Shown: positions 34,967 to 45,281, numbered from the stretch's first letter. The stretch: 64,000 nucleotides of DNA from Mycolicibacterium sp. P9-64 (GCF_008329605.1 NZ_NPKO01000003.1:496001-560000); one strand, 5' to 3'. The notes: generated from the sequence alone by a model not told the origin. Program-made: numbers and translations.

Positions 34967-36235
34967 TCAAGGCCCGTAGATGTCGGGCACACCGTCCTGG
35001 TCGACGTCCACCGTCTCGCGGGCGTGGATGCGGCGGTACGCGGCGTTGCGGCTGACCAGGACCACTGCGGCCAGCACACCGGCGGCCACGGATCCCGCCA
35101 GCACGCCAATCTTCGCGTCGGCACCCGTCGGCGTTCCGTAACCGAACGCGAGCTCCCCGATCAGCAACGACACGGTGAACCCGATTCCAGCAAGCAACGC
35201 CACGCCGAGCACGTCACGCCAGGCCAGGTCGTCATCCAGCGATGCACCGGTGAACCGGGCGAGCAGGAATGTGGTGAGGAACACGCCGAGCGGCTTGCCG
35301 AGCACCAGGGCCGCGATCACGCCGACGGTCACCGGATGCAACAGGGCTTCCCCGAGGCCGTCCCATCCCCCGACCGTGACCCCAGCGGCGAAGAACGCGA
35401 ACACGGGCACGGCCACCCCGGCGGACAGCGGCCGCAGCCGGTGTTCGAAGTGTTCGGCGACGGCGTGTCGGCCGAGCACCGGCACCGCGAAGCCCAGCAG
35501 CACCCCGGCGACCGTCGCGTGCACACCGCTGGCGTGCACCAGCGCCCACGTGGCCACCGCCAACGGGACGAGCACCCACCACCGCCGCACACCGCGCTGC
35601 ACGGCCAGCGCAAACAGGCCGGCGGGCAGCAGCGCCAGCGCCAGCGGCCCGAGCGATAGGTGATCGGTGTAGAAGACCGCGATGACGGTGATCGCCAGCA
35701 GGTCGTCGACCACCGCGAGGGCGAGCAGGAACGTCCGCAGTGCCGTCGGCAGATGCGTCGACAGCACTGCGAGCACCGCCAGCGCGAACGCGATGTCGGT
35801 GGCGATGGGCACGGCCCAGCCGTCGAGGTTCTCTGGGTGTCCGGCAACCAGGTTGATGCCGAGGTAGATCGCGGCAGGCACGACCATTCCGCCGATCGCC
35901 GCGGCGATCGGCAGCGCGGCACGCGCGGGGTCCCGCAGATCACCCGCGACGAACTCACGCTTGAGTTCCAGTCCCACCACAAAGAAGAAGATCGCCAGCA
36001 GTCCGTCGGCTGCCCACGATGCGACGGTCAACTTCAGATGAAGGGCCTCGGGACCGAAGGCGAATGCCGATACGTCGTGGTAGGTCTGAGACCACGGCGA
36101 GTTGGCCCACACCAGCGCCGCCGCGGCGGCGATCAGCAGCAACACCCCTCCGACGGTCTCGCGACGCAGAATCTCGGAGAGCCGCTGCGACTCGGACCAC
36201 GAGCCGCGCGTGAGTAGTCGCAGACGTGGGGGCAT
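34967..36235 (-). CDS. nhaA: Na+/H+ antiporter NhaA
   Basis: A 422-residue membrane antiporter with about twelve helices. Hallmarks are [18 protein letters not shown], the ion-site pair of aspartates in [20 protein letters not shown] and [17 protein letters not shown]. The ATG at 36235 is preferred to an upstream one at 36328. The C-terminal cytoplasmic tail ends in [14 protein letters not shown], resembling a calcium-binding DxDxDG loop. M. tuberculosis lacks this gene at this position. Confidence 0.93.
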   Translation of the reverse strand: MPPRLRLLTRGSWSESQRLSEILRRETVGGVLLLIAAAAALVWANSPWSQTYHDVSAFAFGPEALHLKLTVASWAADGLLAIFFFVVGLELKREFVAGDLRDPARAALPIAAAIGGMVVPAAIYLGINLVAGHPENLDGWAVPIATDIAFALAVLAVLSTHLPTALRTFLLALAVVDDLLAITVIAVFYTDHLSLGPLALALLPAGLFALAVQRGVRRWWVLVPLAVATWALVHASGVHATVAGVLLGFAVPVLGRHAVAEHFEHRLRPLSAGVAVPVFAFFAAGVTVGGWDGLGEALLHPVTVGVIAALVLGKPLGVFLTTFLLARFTGASLDDDLAWRDVLGVALLAGIGFTVSLLIGELAFGYGTPTGADAKIGVLAGSVAAGVLAAVVLVSRNAAYRRIHARETVDVDQDGVPDIYGP

Positions 36236-36419
36236 GGCTCCATCGTAGATGGTTTCGGCTGCGGTACCGATAACAGCTCCCCCACGGCGAAGCGGCGGTT
36301 TGTCAAACACATTGACCTCGAGGGTCATTCGATGGTTACGAAATCGAGTTCGCCGCGAGTATCTGAAATGCCAACGTCGCCAAGCAAATTGATACCCGGC
36401 ACGCGTCGGCGAATCGTCG

Positions 36420-36914
36420 TCACCTTGAACGAGTAGGCGTTCCGGTTGCCGTCGGCCCGGCGTTCAGGCGCCACAGCGAGAGCGTCCACGGCAGGTCGTA
36501 ACCAACGACCCACGCGGTGTACGGCGCGAGGATGACAGCAGACTTCACGTCGTCGTGCACCGCGCGCTGCAATGCGCCCAGCGGGAGCATGAACAGCAAG
36601 ATGCCGACGAAACCGTTGCGCACGCTGCGGAACCGGAAGAAGAAGAAGAAGACGTTCCACACTTCATTGAGCACGAGCACGGTGAGCGCCAGCCGCGTCG
36701 ACCTCGTGTCGTGTCTATCGCAAGCTCGATAGACGACGATTCCGAGTATCACGTAGTAGATCGCGCCCACTGCCGCGAAGGCCGGCAGCGGTATCTGCAT
36801 GCGCGGCCGCTTCAACCCGTCCAGCCAACCGAGGTCGTCCTTACCGACCCAGGCGTTTCCGATGACCGCCGCGCCAAGGACCGAGCCGACCGAAACGGTC
36901 AGGGGCCGATTCAT
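36420..36914 (-). CDS. TspO/MBR-related membrane protein
   Basis: A 164-residue protein with five predicted membrane segments. The segment [23 protein letters not shown] resembles the TspO pattern of aromatic residues after a Leu-Asn, and the overall size and Leu-Trp-rich C-terminus ([14 protein letters not shown]) fit. TspO proteins bind porphyrins or tryptophan-derived ligands. This one is divergent, so the family call is moderate. ATG 36914 is chosen; ATGs at 36968 and 36983 are in frame. Confidence 0.65.
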   Translation of the reverse strand: MNRPLTVSVGSVLGAAVIGNAWVGKDDLGWLDGLKRPRMQIPLPAFAAVGAIYYVILGIVVYRACDRHDTRSTRLALTVLVLNEVWNVFFFFFRFRSVRNGFVGILLFMLPLGALQRAVHDDVKSAVILAPYTAWVVGYDLPWTLSLWRLNAGPTATGTPTRSR

Positions 36915-37246
36915 CGGTGGCCGTACCTGCTGCAACCCAGCACGGATTCTTCGCAGGATCGTGGCCATCAGCCCTGATGTCATCCGTTCGACGATAGCCC
37001 GACTCGAGGCCGGCGCGTGCCGGCAAGTTTCCACGTGTATGGCGCTTAATGGCTTGTGGGAGTAGGTTTCGCCGTGGTGCGCCGGGAAGTCTGGTCGGCA
37101 GTCAGTTGACCGACTCCGAAGGGTTTCCAATGTCCGCCCCAACTATCCCGATCTTGTGTCATCACGCCAAAACGGAAGCTGGGCAATACGGAAAGCACTC
37201 GACGCAATGCCGACCGTCCCTCTTCAGGCGGTCGTATCGTGCTGAT
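36915..37246. promoter_or_regulatory. divergent intergenic region, TspO-like and CBS genes
   Basis: About 330 nt without a supported gene. The CBS frame is open back to 37049, but those residues lack CBS features. No inverted repeat or clear promoter was called. Confidence 0.35.
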
Positions 37247-37690
37247 ATGCACGCCGAGCAGATGGCCGAGGACTTCCCCGTGATATCCATCGACTCGAAT
37301 GCGCTCGACGCCGCCCGCATGCTCGCCGAACACCGTCTGCCCGGAATCGTCGTCACCGACGACTCCGGTCGGCCCTTCGCAGTGCTGCCCGCTTCTCAGG
37401 TCGTGCGGTTCATCGTGCCGCAGTACGTGCAGGACGATCCCTCCCTGGCCGGCGTGCTGGACGAGTCGATGGCCGACCGCGCCGCAGACAAGCTGAGCGG
37501 CAAGACGGTGCGTGACGTGCTGCCCGAACACCTGCTCAATGTGCCGGCCGCCCACGCGGATGACACCATCATCGAAGTGGCCGCCCTCATGGCCCGGCTG
37601 AGGAGTCCACTGATAGCCGTGATGAAGGACGGGAAGATGCACGGGGTGATCACCGCATCCCGCCTCTTGGCTGCGGCGCTGAAGCATTGA
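37247..37690 (+). CDS. CBS-domain pair protein (Rv2683 position)
   Basis: A 147-residue protein made of two CBS motifs: [21 protein letters not shown]...LPGIVVTDD and [21 protein letters not shown]...[24 protein letters not shown] pairs bind adenosine nucleotides and act as sensors. It begins at ATG 37247 and precedes the ion permease by 25 nt, as Rv2683 precedes Rv2684, so it may regulate that transporter. Confidence 0.88.
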   Translation: MHAEQMAEDFPVISIDSNALDAARMLAEHRLPGIVVTDDSGRPFAVLPASQVVRFIVPQYVQDDPSLAGVLDESMADRAADKLSGKTVRDVLPEHLLNVPAAHADDTIIEVAALMARLRSPLIAVMKDGKMHGVITASRLLAAALKH

Positions 37691-37715
37691 TCGACCAGTC
37701 CTTGGAGCGGCGGCC

Positions 37716-39005
37716 ATGACCGCCGTCGCGATCGCGGTATTCGTCGTCGCCTACGTGCTGATCGCCAGCGACCGCATCAACAAGGCACTCGTCGCGCTCT
37801 GCGGTGCCGCGGTCGTGATCGCGCTCGGGGTGGTCGGATCCGAAGACGCCTTCTACTCCCGTGAGACGGGAATCGATTGGGACGTCATCTTTCTGCTGCT
37901 GGGCATGATGATCATCGTCAGCGTGTTGCGGCAAACCGGTGTCTTCGAATACGTCGCGATCTGGGCAGCCAAACGCGCGAAGGGCTCCCCGCTGCGGATC
38001 ATGATCCTGCTGGTACTGGTGACCGCAGCCGCGTCCGCCCTGTTGGACAACGTCACCACGGTCTTGCTGATCGCGCCGGTCACTCTGCTGGTCTGCGACC
38101 GGTTGGAGATCAACGCCGCGCCGTTCTTGATCGCCGAGGTATTGGCCTCCAACATCGGCGGCGCCGCCACCCTGGTCGGGGATCCGCCGAACATCATCAT
38201 CGCCAGCCGGGCGGGCCTGACGTTCAACGACTTCCTCCTACACATGGCGCCAATCGTGATAATCGTCATGGCTGTCTTCGTCGTCATGCTGCCGCGGCTG
38301 TTCCGCGGTTCGTTCGACGTCGACCAGGCGCGGGTGGCGGACGTGATGGCGTTGGAAGAGCGCGAGGCGATTCGCGATCCCGCATTGCTCATCAAGTGCG
38401 GCGTCGTCCTGGCACTGGTGTTCACCGCCTTCATCGCACACGGCGTACTGCACATCGAACCGTCGATCGTCGCGCTACTCGGCGCGGGCGCCCTCATCCT
38501 GATTTCACGTTTGGACCGTTCTGACTACTTGTCCGGCGTCGAATGGGAGACGCTGCTGTTCTTCGTGGGACTGTTCATCATGATCGGCGCACTCGTGAAG
38601 ACGGGCGTCGTCGACCAGATGGCCCGAGTGGCGACCGAGGCGACCGGTGGAAACGCACAGCTCACCGCGATGCTGATCCTCGGGGTCTCGGCACCGGTGT
38701 CTGGGATCATCGACAACATCCCGTACGTCGCGACGATGGCCCCGATCGTGAGCGAGCTGGCCGCGGGGATACACGATCCCGCCCACGCGCAAGCGCTGTG
38801 GTGGGCGCTTGGCCTCGGTGCGGACTTCGGCGGCAACCTCACCGCCATCGGGGCCAGCGCCAACGTGGTCATGCTCGGAATCGCCCGCCGCGCAGACAAT
38901 CCCATCTCCTTCTGGCATTTCACCCGCAAGGGCGCGGTGGTCACGGCGGTGTCGATCGCACTCTCTGCGGTCTATCTCTGGCTGCGGTACTTCGTATTGG
39001 GCTGA
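37716..39005 (+). CDS. ArsB/NhaD-type ion permease (Rv2684-like)
   Basis: A 429-residue membrane protein with about eleven helices in two inverted halves. Each half has a conserved Asp-Asn loop: [19 protein letters not shown] and [20 protein letters not shown]. The [17 protein letters not shown] and [17 protein letters not shown] loops are typical of the ArsB/NhaD/CitM superfamily. The M. tuberculosis relative is annotated arsA. The true ion (arsenite, Na+/H+ or an anion) cannot be told. Co-transcribed with the CBS protein. Confidence 0.88.
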   Translation: MTAVAIAVFVVAYVLIASDRINKALVALCGAAVVIALGVVGSEDAFYSRETGIDWDVIFLLLGMMIIVSVLRQTGVFEYVAIWAAKRAKGSPLRIMILLVLVTAAASALLDNVTTVLLIAPVTLLVCDRLEINAAPFLIAEVLASNIGGAATLVGDPPNIIIASRAGLTFNDFLLHMAPIVIIVMAVFVVMLPRLFRGSFDVDQARVADVMALEEREAIRDPALLIKCGVVLALVFTAFIAHGVLHIEPSIVALLGAGALILISRLDRSDYLSGVEWETLLFFVGLFIMIGALVKTGVVDQMARVATEATGGNAQLTAMLILGVSAPVSGIIDNIPYVATMAPIVSELAAGIHDPAHAQALWWALGLGADFGGNLTAIGASANVVMLGIARRADNPISFWHFTRKGAVVTAVSIALSAVYLWLRYFVLG

Positions 39006-39038
39006 AGGAGCTCAACGGTGCGGGTCGAGAGTCGACCG

Positions 39039-39560
39039 TCAGGGCTTGTCGCTGGCTCGGCGGGACTCTGCGCGCTGTTTGGTGCTCTTGTCGGCCAATC
39101 GTTGCTGCGCGACGGTGAATGCGTGGGCGCCTCGTAGGAGCGCGGCGCGGTCTTGCTTGCTCATCTGGTCGGCGACCTCGCCGAACACACGCAGGCGTAG
39201 CGCCACCAGTTCGTCGAGGATGGCGCGGCCGGCGTCGGTCAGTTCCAGCAGGGTGGATCGCCGGTTGCTCGGCGCGGGGCGGCGGGTGATCAGGCCGGCC
39301 TCGGCGAGGCGGTCGCTGAGCCGGCTAGCAGTCGAAGGCACCAGGCCGAGGTCGTCGCCGAGTTCGCCCACCATGCTCGGGCCACGACGGTCGAGTGATT
39401 GAAGGGCCCGCAACGGTGCCAGACCGACACTGATTTCCATCTGTTCGAGTACGGAGACGTTCAGCGCGAGGAGCCCACGGGTGGCTCGTTCGAGCCCAAC
39501 GGAGTAATCCTCGGCTTCAGCCGACCCATTTGCGTGGCTGTGCTTGCTCGTTGATGGCAT
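39039..39560 (-). CDS. MarR-family transcriptional regulator
   Basis: A 173-residue winged-helix regulator. The HTH is RRGPSMVGELGDDLGLVPSTASRLSDRLAEAGL and the wing is ITRRPAPSNRRSTLLELT. Divergent from the Ddn-like gene at 39742, which it may control. The start ATG at 39560 is preferred over one at 39611. The basic C-terminal tail (KQRAESRRASDKP) is unusual but short. Confidence 0.88.
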   Translation of the reverse strand: MPSTSKHSHANGSAEAEDYSVGLERATRGLLALNVSVLEQMEISVGLAPLRALQSLDRRGPSMVGELGDDLGLVPSTASRLSDRLAEAGLITRRPAPSNRRSTLLELTDAGRAILDELVALRLRVFGEVADQMSKQDRAALLRGAHAFTVAQQRLADKSTKQRAESRRASDKP

Positions 39561-39741
39561 GTGCGGCCTCGCTCCGTTCCGGAGAGTGCATCCATCCGGC
39601 ACTATATGCACTCCGAATCATGTGCAGAATGGATATTATGCAAGTTGCAACGATGCGCGTAGCGTGGGGATGACGACGTGATCCCGGGGTGGTCCGCTCG
39701 ACGCCGCGGGGGCGGACGGCGAGGAGGCAACGATCAAGATC

Positions 39742-40215
39742 GTGAAGTACGTGCGACCACCGTCTGGGGTGAGGCGGGCATTGTTCCGCGCGCCGATCTA
39801 CCTGTATCGGCTGGGGCTGGGCTGGCTGTTCGGCAAGCGCATCCTGCTGCTCAATCACATCGGGCGAGTCTCCGGCAAGCAGCGCCAAGTCATCTTGGAA
39901 GTCGTCGAGCACGATCCCGCCAATGAAAGCTTCGTGGTCGCTTCCGGATGGGGACCCACCGCCGCCTGGTACCGCAACGTCCTTCACACGCCGGAAGTCA
40001 TCATCCAGGTCGGGCGACGCACGATCCCCGCAACGGTGGTACCGCTCACCGCAGACCAAGGGGCAGAAGTCTTCTCCAGGTATGCCTCCCGACACCGCGT
40101 CGTGGCGACCTACCTGCTTCCTCGGCTGATGGGATTCTCAGTGGACGGGTCAGAGGCCGACTTTCGGGCGGTAGGGCAACGAATGCCGTTCATCCGGTTC
40201 GTTACCCGGGATTGA
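39742..40215 (+). CDS. Ddn-like F420-dependent oxidoreductase
   Basis: A 157-residue split-barrel protein. The family segments are GKRILLLNHIGRVSGKQRQVILEVVE and FVVASGWGPTAAWYRNVLHTPEVIIQVGRR, followed by the short F420-phosphate loop region. GAGGAGG precedes the GTG start. It is the fourth F420-type enzyme of the window. Divergent from the MarR gene; a FAD oxidoreductase follows 30 nt later. Confidence 0.88.
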   Translation: MKYVRPPSGVRRALFRAPIYLYRLGLGWLFGKRILLLNHIGRVSGKQRQVILEVVEHDPANESFVVASGWGPTAAWYRNVLHTPEVIIQVGRRTIPATVVPLTADQGAEVFSRYASRHRVVATYLLPRLMGFSVDGSEADFRAVGQRMPFIRFVTRD

Positions 40216-40245
40216 CGTCGGCCGTCCGACCAAGGAGCTGGCAGT

Positions 40246-41424
40246 GTGAAGATCGCGATCAGTGGAGCAGGTGTGGCGGGCCCGACGCTCGCGTACTGGC
40301 TGCACCGAACCGGGCACGAGCCGACGTTGATCGAGCGGGCGCCGAGATTTCGTACCGGCGGCTACGTGATCGATTTCTGGGGGGTGGGCTACCGCGTCGC
40401 GCAACTGATGGGGATCGAGGCGGCCGTCCACGAGGCCGGCTATCGGGTGCAGTCAATCCGCTCGGTCGGGCCCGACAACCAGATTCGAGCCAGCCTTGGC
40501 GTCGACGCGTTCCGGCGAACGACGGTTGGCAAGTTCACCAGCCTGCCGCGCGGCGATCTGGCCGCCGCCATCTACGCCACCATCGCCGACGACGTCGAAA
40601 CGATCTTCGGTGATTCCATTACCGCCATCAACGAACACCCGGACGGCGTGAGTGTGAGCTTCGCGCAGGCCAAGACCCGCGACTTCGACCTCGTCGTCGG
40701 TGCCGACGGCTTGCACTCGAATGTGCGCCGGCTGACGTTTGGTCCCGAGTCAGACGCCGAGCACTATTTGGGCTGTCTGGTCGCGGCGTGCGTCGTCGAG
40801 GGTTATCGACCCCGGGACGAGTTGGTCTACGTGACCTACAGCGAGCCGGGTCGATCGGTCGGGCGGTTTTCGCTACGCGGGGATCGCACCATGTTTCTGT
40901 TCGTGTTCCGCTCACCGCCGAGCGTTGACCTCGGCGACCCCGCCGCGTGTAAGGCACTGTTGCACCGCGAGTTCGGCGACGCGGGCTGGGAATGTCCGCG
41001 AATCCTCAACGCGCTCGATGGTGTCGATGATCTGTACTTCGACGTAGTCAGCCAGATCCGCCTGGATCGGTGGTCGCGGGGCCGAACGGCGCTCGTCGGT
41101 GACGCGGCGGCGTGTGTGTCGCTGATGGCGGGCGAGGGCACCGGTTTGGCGATGACCGAGGCCTACGTACTGGCCGGCGAGTTGCTATGTGCTCGTGGCG
41201 ATTACCGACGGGCCTTCGATGCTTACGAGACGCGACTGCGCCGATTCGTCGAACGCAAACAGGTCGCCGCGCAGAAGTTCGTCCCCGTCTTCGCGACCCG
41301 CACTGGACAGGGGATCTGGTTTCGCAACCTGGTGATGACGACGATGAACTTCCGCCCACTCGCGGACATGCTCCTCACCCGAAGCCTGCGCGACGACTTC
41401 GAGTTGCCCAATTATCCGATGTGA
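40246..41424 (+). CDS. FAD-dependent monooxygenase
   Basis: A 392-residue class A flavoprotein monooxygenase. N-terminal Rossmann motif ISGAGVAGPTLAYWLHRTG, the DG motif DFDLVVGADGLHSNVRRLTF, and the GD motif ALVGDAAACVSLMAGEGTGLAM. Such enzymes hydroxylate aromatic or polyketide substrates using NAD(P)H and oxygen. An AAGGAG site precedes the GTG. It probably forms an operon with the Ddn-like gene. Confidence 0.9.
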   Translation: MKIAISGAGVAGPTLAYWLHRTGHEPTLIERAPRFRTGGYVIDFWGVGYRVAQLMGIEAAVHEAGYRVQSIRSVGPDNQIRASLGVDAFRRTTVGKFTSLPRGDLAAAIYATIADDVETIFGDSITAINEHPDGVSVSFAQAKTRDFDLVVGADGLHSNVRRLTFGPESDAEHYLGCLVAACVVEGYRPRDELVYVTYSEPGRSVGRFSLRGDRTMFLFVFRSPPSVDLGDPAACKALLHREFGDAGWECPRILNALDGVDDLYFDVVSQIRLDRWSRGRTALVGDAAACVSLMAGEGTGLAMTEAYVLAGELLCARGDYRRAFDAYETRLRRFVERKQVAAQKFVPVFATRTGQGIWFRNLVMTTMNFRPLADMLLTRSLRDDFELPNYPM

Positions 41425-41456
41425 GCGCATGACAGACCCCGGTAAACTCCGGTGGC

Positions 41457-42101
41457 ATGGCTGAGGTTTCGCTCGATACGCAAGAGCGCCTCGAGCTATG
41501 TGATCTCCTCGACGATCTCGGTCCTTCCGCCCCCACACTGCTCGATGGCTGGACCGCTCACGATCTCGCCGCCCACCTCGTGTTGCGAGAACGCGATCTC
41601 GTTGCCGCCCCCTGCCTCGTTCTCCCCGATCCCTTCCAGGGGTTCGCCGAGCGGCGCCGGGTCAGATTGGCCGAGAGCAAGGACTTTGCGTGGCTCGTCG
41701 CGCGGATCCGATCCGGCCCGCCCATCGGCTTCTTCCGGATGAAATGGGTCCGCGCGTTCCCCAATCTCAACGAGTTCTTCGTCCACCACGAGGACGTTCG
41801 CAGAGCCAATGGGCGTGGGCCGCGCACCCTCCCGCCTGAAATGGATGCGGCCTTGTGGCGCAACGTTCGCCGCGGCAGCCACTATCTGAGTCGTCGGCTT
41901 CACGCGTCAGGGCTCGACATTGCGTGGACCGGAACCGACGAGCGCGTGACGGTTCGACGAGGCGAGCCGACGGCTCGACTCAGCGGTGCGCCGGGCGACC
42001 TCCTCCTATACCTCTTCGGGCGCCAGGCCGCAGCGCAGATCGAAGTGAGTGGATCACCGGAAGCCGTTGCGGCGGTGCGTGGCACGCACTTCGGCATGTG
42101 A
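41457..42101 (+). CDS. TIGR03085-type metal-binding (DinB-fold) protein
   Basis: A 214-residue protein of the mycothiol-maleylpyruvate-isomerase/DinB group. An N-terminal four-helix bundle carries candidate metal ligands (LDGWTAHDLAAHLVLRERDL, FPNLNEFFVHHEDVRRA). A C-terminal SCP2-like half ends in the characteristic GRQAAAQIEVSG. Some relatives use mycothiol as a cofactor; its reaction is unknown. It starts 33 nt after the monooxygenase. Confidence 0.85.
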   Translation: MAEVSLDTQERLELCDLLDDLGPSAPTLLDGWTAHDLAAHLVLRERDLVAAPCLVLPDPFQGFAERRRVRLAESKDFAWLVARIRSGPPIGFFRMKWVRAFPNLNEFFVHHEDVRRANGRGPRTLPPEMDAALWRNVRRGSHYLSRRLHASGLDIAWTGTDERVTVRRGEPTARLSGAPGDLLLYLFGRQAAAQIEVSGSPEAVAAVRGTHFGM

Positions 42102-42136
42102 GTCCAGCGCGTCGGGATGTTGACGAGATCTTCCAG

Positions 42137-43012
42137 TCAGCGTTCCGCGTACACCGCACGTTCGATCTCGGACGCGGTGAGCGTTCGTCCAGCCGGTCGA
42201 AGGTAGCGGTCCGCGTACTCGCCGGGACCGACCTGCTCGCGTTCGCGCCAGCCGTATTCGGCGAGGAAGTCGGCGACCTGCTCGGGGTGCAGGCCGAATC
42301 GCCAGAGTCCCTGTTCCACCACGAAATCCTGGTAGGCGGCCTCGGCGCCGTACATCGCCTGTCCATCCAGAAAGTCCTTGCGGACGTATGTGACCGCCAG
42401 ACCACTTCCCGGCGCGGGGTCGCCGAGATCGGCCAGCGTCTTCCGGACGGCGCGCTCCGTCAGATATTGAGTGACCGCCTCCCATACGTAGAAGGTGCGC
42501 GCTGCGGGGCCGAAACCCTCGCGGTCCAATCGCTCGGCGAGGTTGTCGGTCTCGAAGTCGACCGACAACAGCGTCACCCCGGACGGCACCCGGCCGAAGC
42601 AGCGCCGTAGCGCCGCCTCCTTGCGGGCAATGTTGGCGGGCAGGTCGACTTCGCAGATCGGAATGCCGGCCAGTTGGGGCAGACGATACGCCCGGGTGTC
42701 GTACCCCGCGCCCAGAATGACAACGGCGTCAATGCCTTTGGTGACGGCGTCGATCAGTTGATCGTCGATGTAGCGCTTGCGGCACAGGAAGCTGGCCCAG
42801 CCGCCGCGAAGCTTCTTGTCGGTCACGGAAACCAGAGCCCGTCGCGCCGGCGAAAATCGCGTCAGTGCGACGGCCATCCGGGCGCCAGCGGGTAACAGGC
42901 GCTGCGCCACCGAATCGTGGATCAGCGGAGATGGTTCGTGCTGCTCGGCGGCGACGATGACCATCGGGCCAAGTGCGGTATTGGCGGCGGCATTGCTCAC
43001 GGCGTGCTCCAT
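42137..43012 (-). CDS. SAM-dependent methyltransferase, TIGR00027/PPM1 family
   Basis: A 291-residue methyltransferase of the family greatly expanded in mycobacteria. The SAM motif is DAVVILGAGYDTRAYRLPQLAG with the acidic end CEVDLPANIARKEAAL. Later motifs include VTLLSVDFETDN and FYVWEAVTQYLTERAV. The substrate is unknown. ATG 43012 is chosen over 43027. It stands alone, convergent with the TIGR03085 gene. Confidence 0.92.
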   Translation of the reverse strand: MEHAVSNAAANTALGPMVIVAAEQHEPSPLIHDSVAQRLLPAGARMAVALTRFSPARRALVSVTDKKLRGGWASFLCRKRYIDDQLIDAVTKGIDAVVILGAGYDTRAYRLPQLAGIPICEVDLPANIARKEAALRRCFGRVPSGVTLLSVDFETDNLAERLDREGFGPAARTFYVWEAVTQYLTERAVRKTLADLGDPAPGSGLAVTYVRKDFLDGQAMYGAEAAYQDFVVEQGLWRFGLHPEQVADFLAEYGWREREQVGPGEYADRYLRPAGRTLTASEIERAVYAER

Positions 43013-43063
43013 AGCTCGTAGGACCAAACGCCGACCAGTCTTCCCGGCACACCGACGTCCACC

Positions 43064-43687
43064 CTAGCCGTTGGGCAGCAGGCCTGACCGGCGGTACACC
43101 TCTTCGAGGTACCGCCGAATTTCGTCGCGGTCGGGTGTACTCGGCTGAAGCATCCGGTACATCAGCGCGCCGACCATCATGTCGATGACGACGTCGAGAT
43201 CGGCGTCTGGATCCAGCTGACCTTCCGCTTGCGCGCGCCGAAGCAGCGCGTGGACGGCGCGCCGCCTGGGTTCGACGTAATGCTCCCAGTAGGTCTGCAT
43301 GAGCAACGGATGGCTTACCCGGGAGCCGAAGATCTGGGCGATCATGCCGGCGAATTTCGGATCGGCCATCATGTCGACCTGCGCCGGTATCGACTCGCGC
43401 ACCAGATCGGCCAAGGGCACGGCGTCGAAGTCCTCGGGCGGTGCGTCAGGAAGATTCTCCCGCGCCGATTCGATGGCCTGGGACAGCAGTTCCTCCTTCG
43501 AGGACCAACGCCGGTAAACGGTGAGCTTGCCGACGCCGGCCCGCTTCGCGATCTGCTCCATGCTGGCGCCCTCCACACCACGCTCTACGAAGAGCTCCAG
43601 CGCCGCTTCCAGGATTGCCCGGTCGGCCCCGGCATCACGCGGCCGACCGCGCCCGCGTCGGGCGGGAGGGTCTGTCTCCGCGGTCAT
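43064..43687 (-). CDS. TetR-family regulator
   Basis: A 207-residue repressor. The N-terminal RRGRGRPRDAGADRAILEAAL leads into the HTH GASMEQIAKRAGVGKLTVYRRW. A C-terminal ligand-binding domain follows. Its ATG overlaps the stop of the FAD-monooxygenase gene (ATGA), so the two are co-translated. It probably represses the pair through the palindrome upstream of the monooxygenase and responds to that enzyme's substrate. Confidence 0.92.
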   Translation of the reverse strand: MTAETDPPARRGRGRPRDAGADRAILEAALELFVERGVEGASMEQIAKRAGVGKLTVYRRWSSKEELLSQAIESARENLPDAPPEDFDAVPLADLVRESIPAQVDMMADPKFAGMIAQIFGSRVSHPLLMQTYWEHYVEPRRRAVHALLRRAQAEGQLDPDADLDVVIDMMVGALMYRMLQPSTPDRDEIRRYLEEVYRRSGLLPNG

Positions 43688-45231
43688 CGGGAACGCCCAT
43701 GCTGCAGAGCGCTTTCCAACCAGTTCCCAAGGTCGGCGCTGCCCGGGCGGCCGCGCCAGGCGAGGTGGGCGTCGGGTCGCACCAGCATGACGTCGTCCGT
43801 GCTGGGCCGGGTGGGGACGAGAGTGACGACGTAGGGCCCCAACGCCTTCTCCGCCTCCGCGGCAGCGCTCGCGGCCTCGCCGCGATCTGGCACGAGAAGT
43901 GCCCAGTGACCGCCGAGTTCGGCGTGCAACGTGGCGGTACTGCCATCCGTGCGTTGGCACGCGATGTCCGCCACGCGGTCGCCGGGCCGGGGCTTGCGAG
44001 CGAAATGCGAACTGGAGCCCAGCGGTCCGCGTCGATAGTTCACCCATAGCTGGGAGGCCGCCCGGGTGGCCCACCGCTGCACCGACGGCAGTCTGGTGAT
44101 CGGCGTGAGCACCCGGTCGCGCAGCAACCTGCCCAACGGGCCTTCGCCAAGCAGGACACGGGTATTCATCGTGGTGTTGCGAAGAACGTCGCTCGCCAAG
44201 GGGCGGCGCTCAGCTCGATAGGTGTCAAGCAATGCCTCGTCGGCCCGCCCCTGCACCACCAGCGCGAGTTTCCACGCGAGGTTCTCGGCGTCGCCGATCC
44301 CGGTGTTCATGCCCTGGCCACCGAACGGGCTGTGGATGTGGGCCGCATCGCCTGCAAGCACGATGCGGCCATTGCGGTAGTCGTCGGCCAGCCTGCGGTG
44401 AATACGGAAGACCGAAGTCCACGTGGCATCACGGATGCGAACCGCGGTCAATCCCGTGCGTTCGACCAGCAACTGCCGCAGACGGTCGAGGATCTGTTGC
44501 TCGGTCAGCGTCTCACCGTCGGCCAACCGCACGTCCGCCATCAAGCGCCAAACGCCATCCGTGTTTCCGGGACGGCCGGCGGGGCCGCCGGACTCGCGCA
44601 TCGGCATCGCGAAGAACAGGCCGTCGGCGTGATACCAGCCGCACGACCCAGTCCGGTCGTAGCCCTCCCAGTCGGCATGCACATCCGCCAACAACCATTC
44701 GTCGGCGATTGCGGCACCGGGAAAGCCGATTCCGGCGAGCTGGCGGACCGCGCTGTGCGCACCATCGCATCCCACCAGCCATCCGACCCGGACGTTCTCG
44801 CCAGCGCCGAGAACGGCGCAGACTCCAGCACCATCCTGGCTGGCACCCACCAACGGTGTGTTCCACTCGACCTCGCCACCCAGCTCGAGCAGCCGACGGC
44901 GCTGCTCGGCCTCGATCTCGGCCTGGGAGACCAGCATCGCCGACAGTTGGGCACCCTCGATCTCGCCGAACCGAACGGTCGTGATGGGTTTTCCATTCAG
45001 ATGGATCGTCATCTTGATCGCGGAGACCGCGCGATCGGGCAGGTCGCCGAGAGCACCAAGCCGGTGCAGCACCTCCACTCCCCTGGCATGGAGGATGTTG
45101 GCCCGCGAGCTGACGGCCGGCCCGCGGGCGCCGTCGATCACTCGTACCGAAACTCCATGCTGCAGTAGTGCGCAGGCCGTTGTCAGGCCGGCGGGGCCGG
45201 CACCGACGACCAAAACGTCGGACATCGCCAT
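43684..45231 (-). CDS. FAD-dependent aromatic hydroxylase
   Basis: A 515-residue flavoprotein hydroxylase of the PgaE/MhpA/Rox group. N-terminal VVGAGPAGLTTACALLQHGV; DG motif GWLVGCDGAHSAVRQLAGIG; GD motif IVLAGDAAHIHSPFGGQGMNTGIGDAENLAWKL. A thioredoxin-like C-terminal domain is present (residues about 400-515). Relatives act on antibiotics, polyketides and phenols; the substrate cannot be fixed. It is coupled to the TetR gene downstream and sits beside an ABC exporter, suggesting a detoxification role. Confidence 0.9.
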   Translation of the reverse strand: MAMSDVLVVGAGPAGLTTACALLQHGVSVRVIDGARGPAVSSRANILHARGVEVLHRLGALGDLPDRAVSAIKMTIHLNGKPITTVRFGEIEGAQLSAMLVSQAEIEAEQRRRLLELGGEVEWNTPLVGASQDGAGVCAVLGAGENVRVGWLVGCDGAHSAVRQLAGIGFPGAAIADEWLLADVHADWEGYDRTGSCGWYHADGLFFAMPMRESGGPAGRPGNTDGVWRLMADVRLADGETLTEQQILDRLRQLLVERTGLTAVRIRDATWTSVFRIHRRLADDYRNGRIVLAGDAAHIHSPFGGQGMNTGIGDAENLAWKLALVVQGRADEALLDTYRAERRPLASDVLRNTTMNTRVLLGEGPLGRLLRDRVLTPITRLPSVQRWATRAASQLWVNYRRGPLGSSSHFARKPRPGDRVADIACQRTDGSTATLHAELGGHWALLVPDRGEAASAAAEAEKALGPYVVTLVPTRPSTDDVMLVRPDAHLAWRGRPGSADLGNWLESALQHGRSR

Positions 45232-45238
45232 ATTGTTT

Positions 45239-45253
45239 ACGGTACCGGACCGT
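45239..45253. promoter_or_regulatory. candidate TetR operator
   Basis: ACGGT-N5-ACCGT lies 8 nt before the start of the monooxygenase-TetR pair, next to an AT-rich promoter-like stretch (TATTTAATAA on the minus strand). A short perfect dyad in this position fits TetR autoregulation, but 5-bp arms are weak evidence. Confidence 0.45.
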
Positions 45254-45281
45254 TATTAAATATTCCAGGTACCGCGCGCCC

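Noticed and set aside
37049-37246. N-terminal extension of the CBS protein
   Set aside because: The frame is open, but the residues show no CBS character; ATG 37247 gives a complete CBS pair.
43684-45231. FAD hydroxylase considered as rifampicin monooxygenase
   Set aside because: General fold and length fit several subfamilies; no residue pattern specific for rifampicin enzymes could be confirmed by eye.
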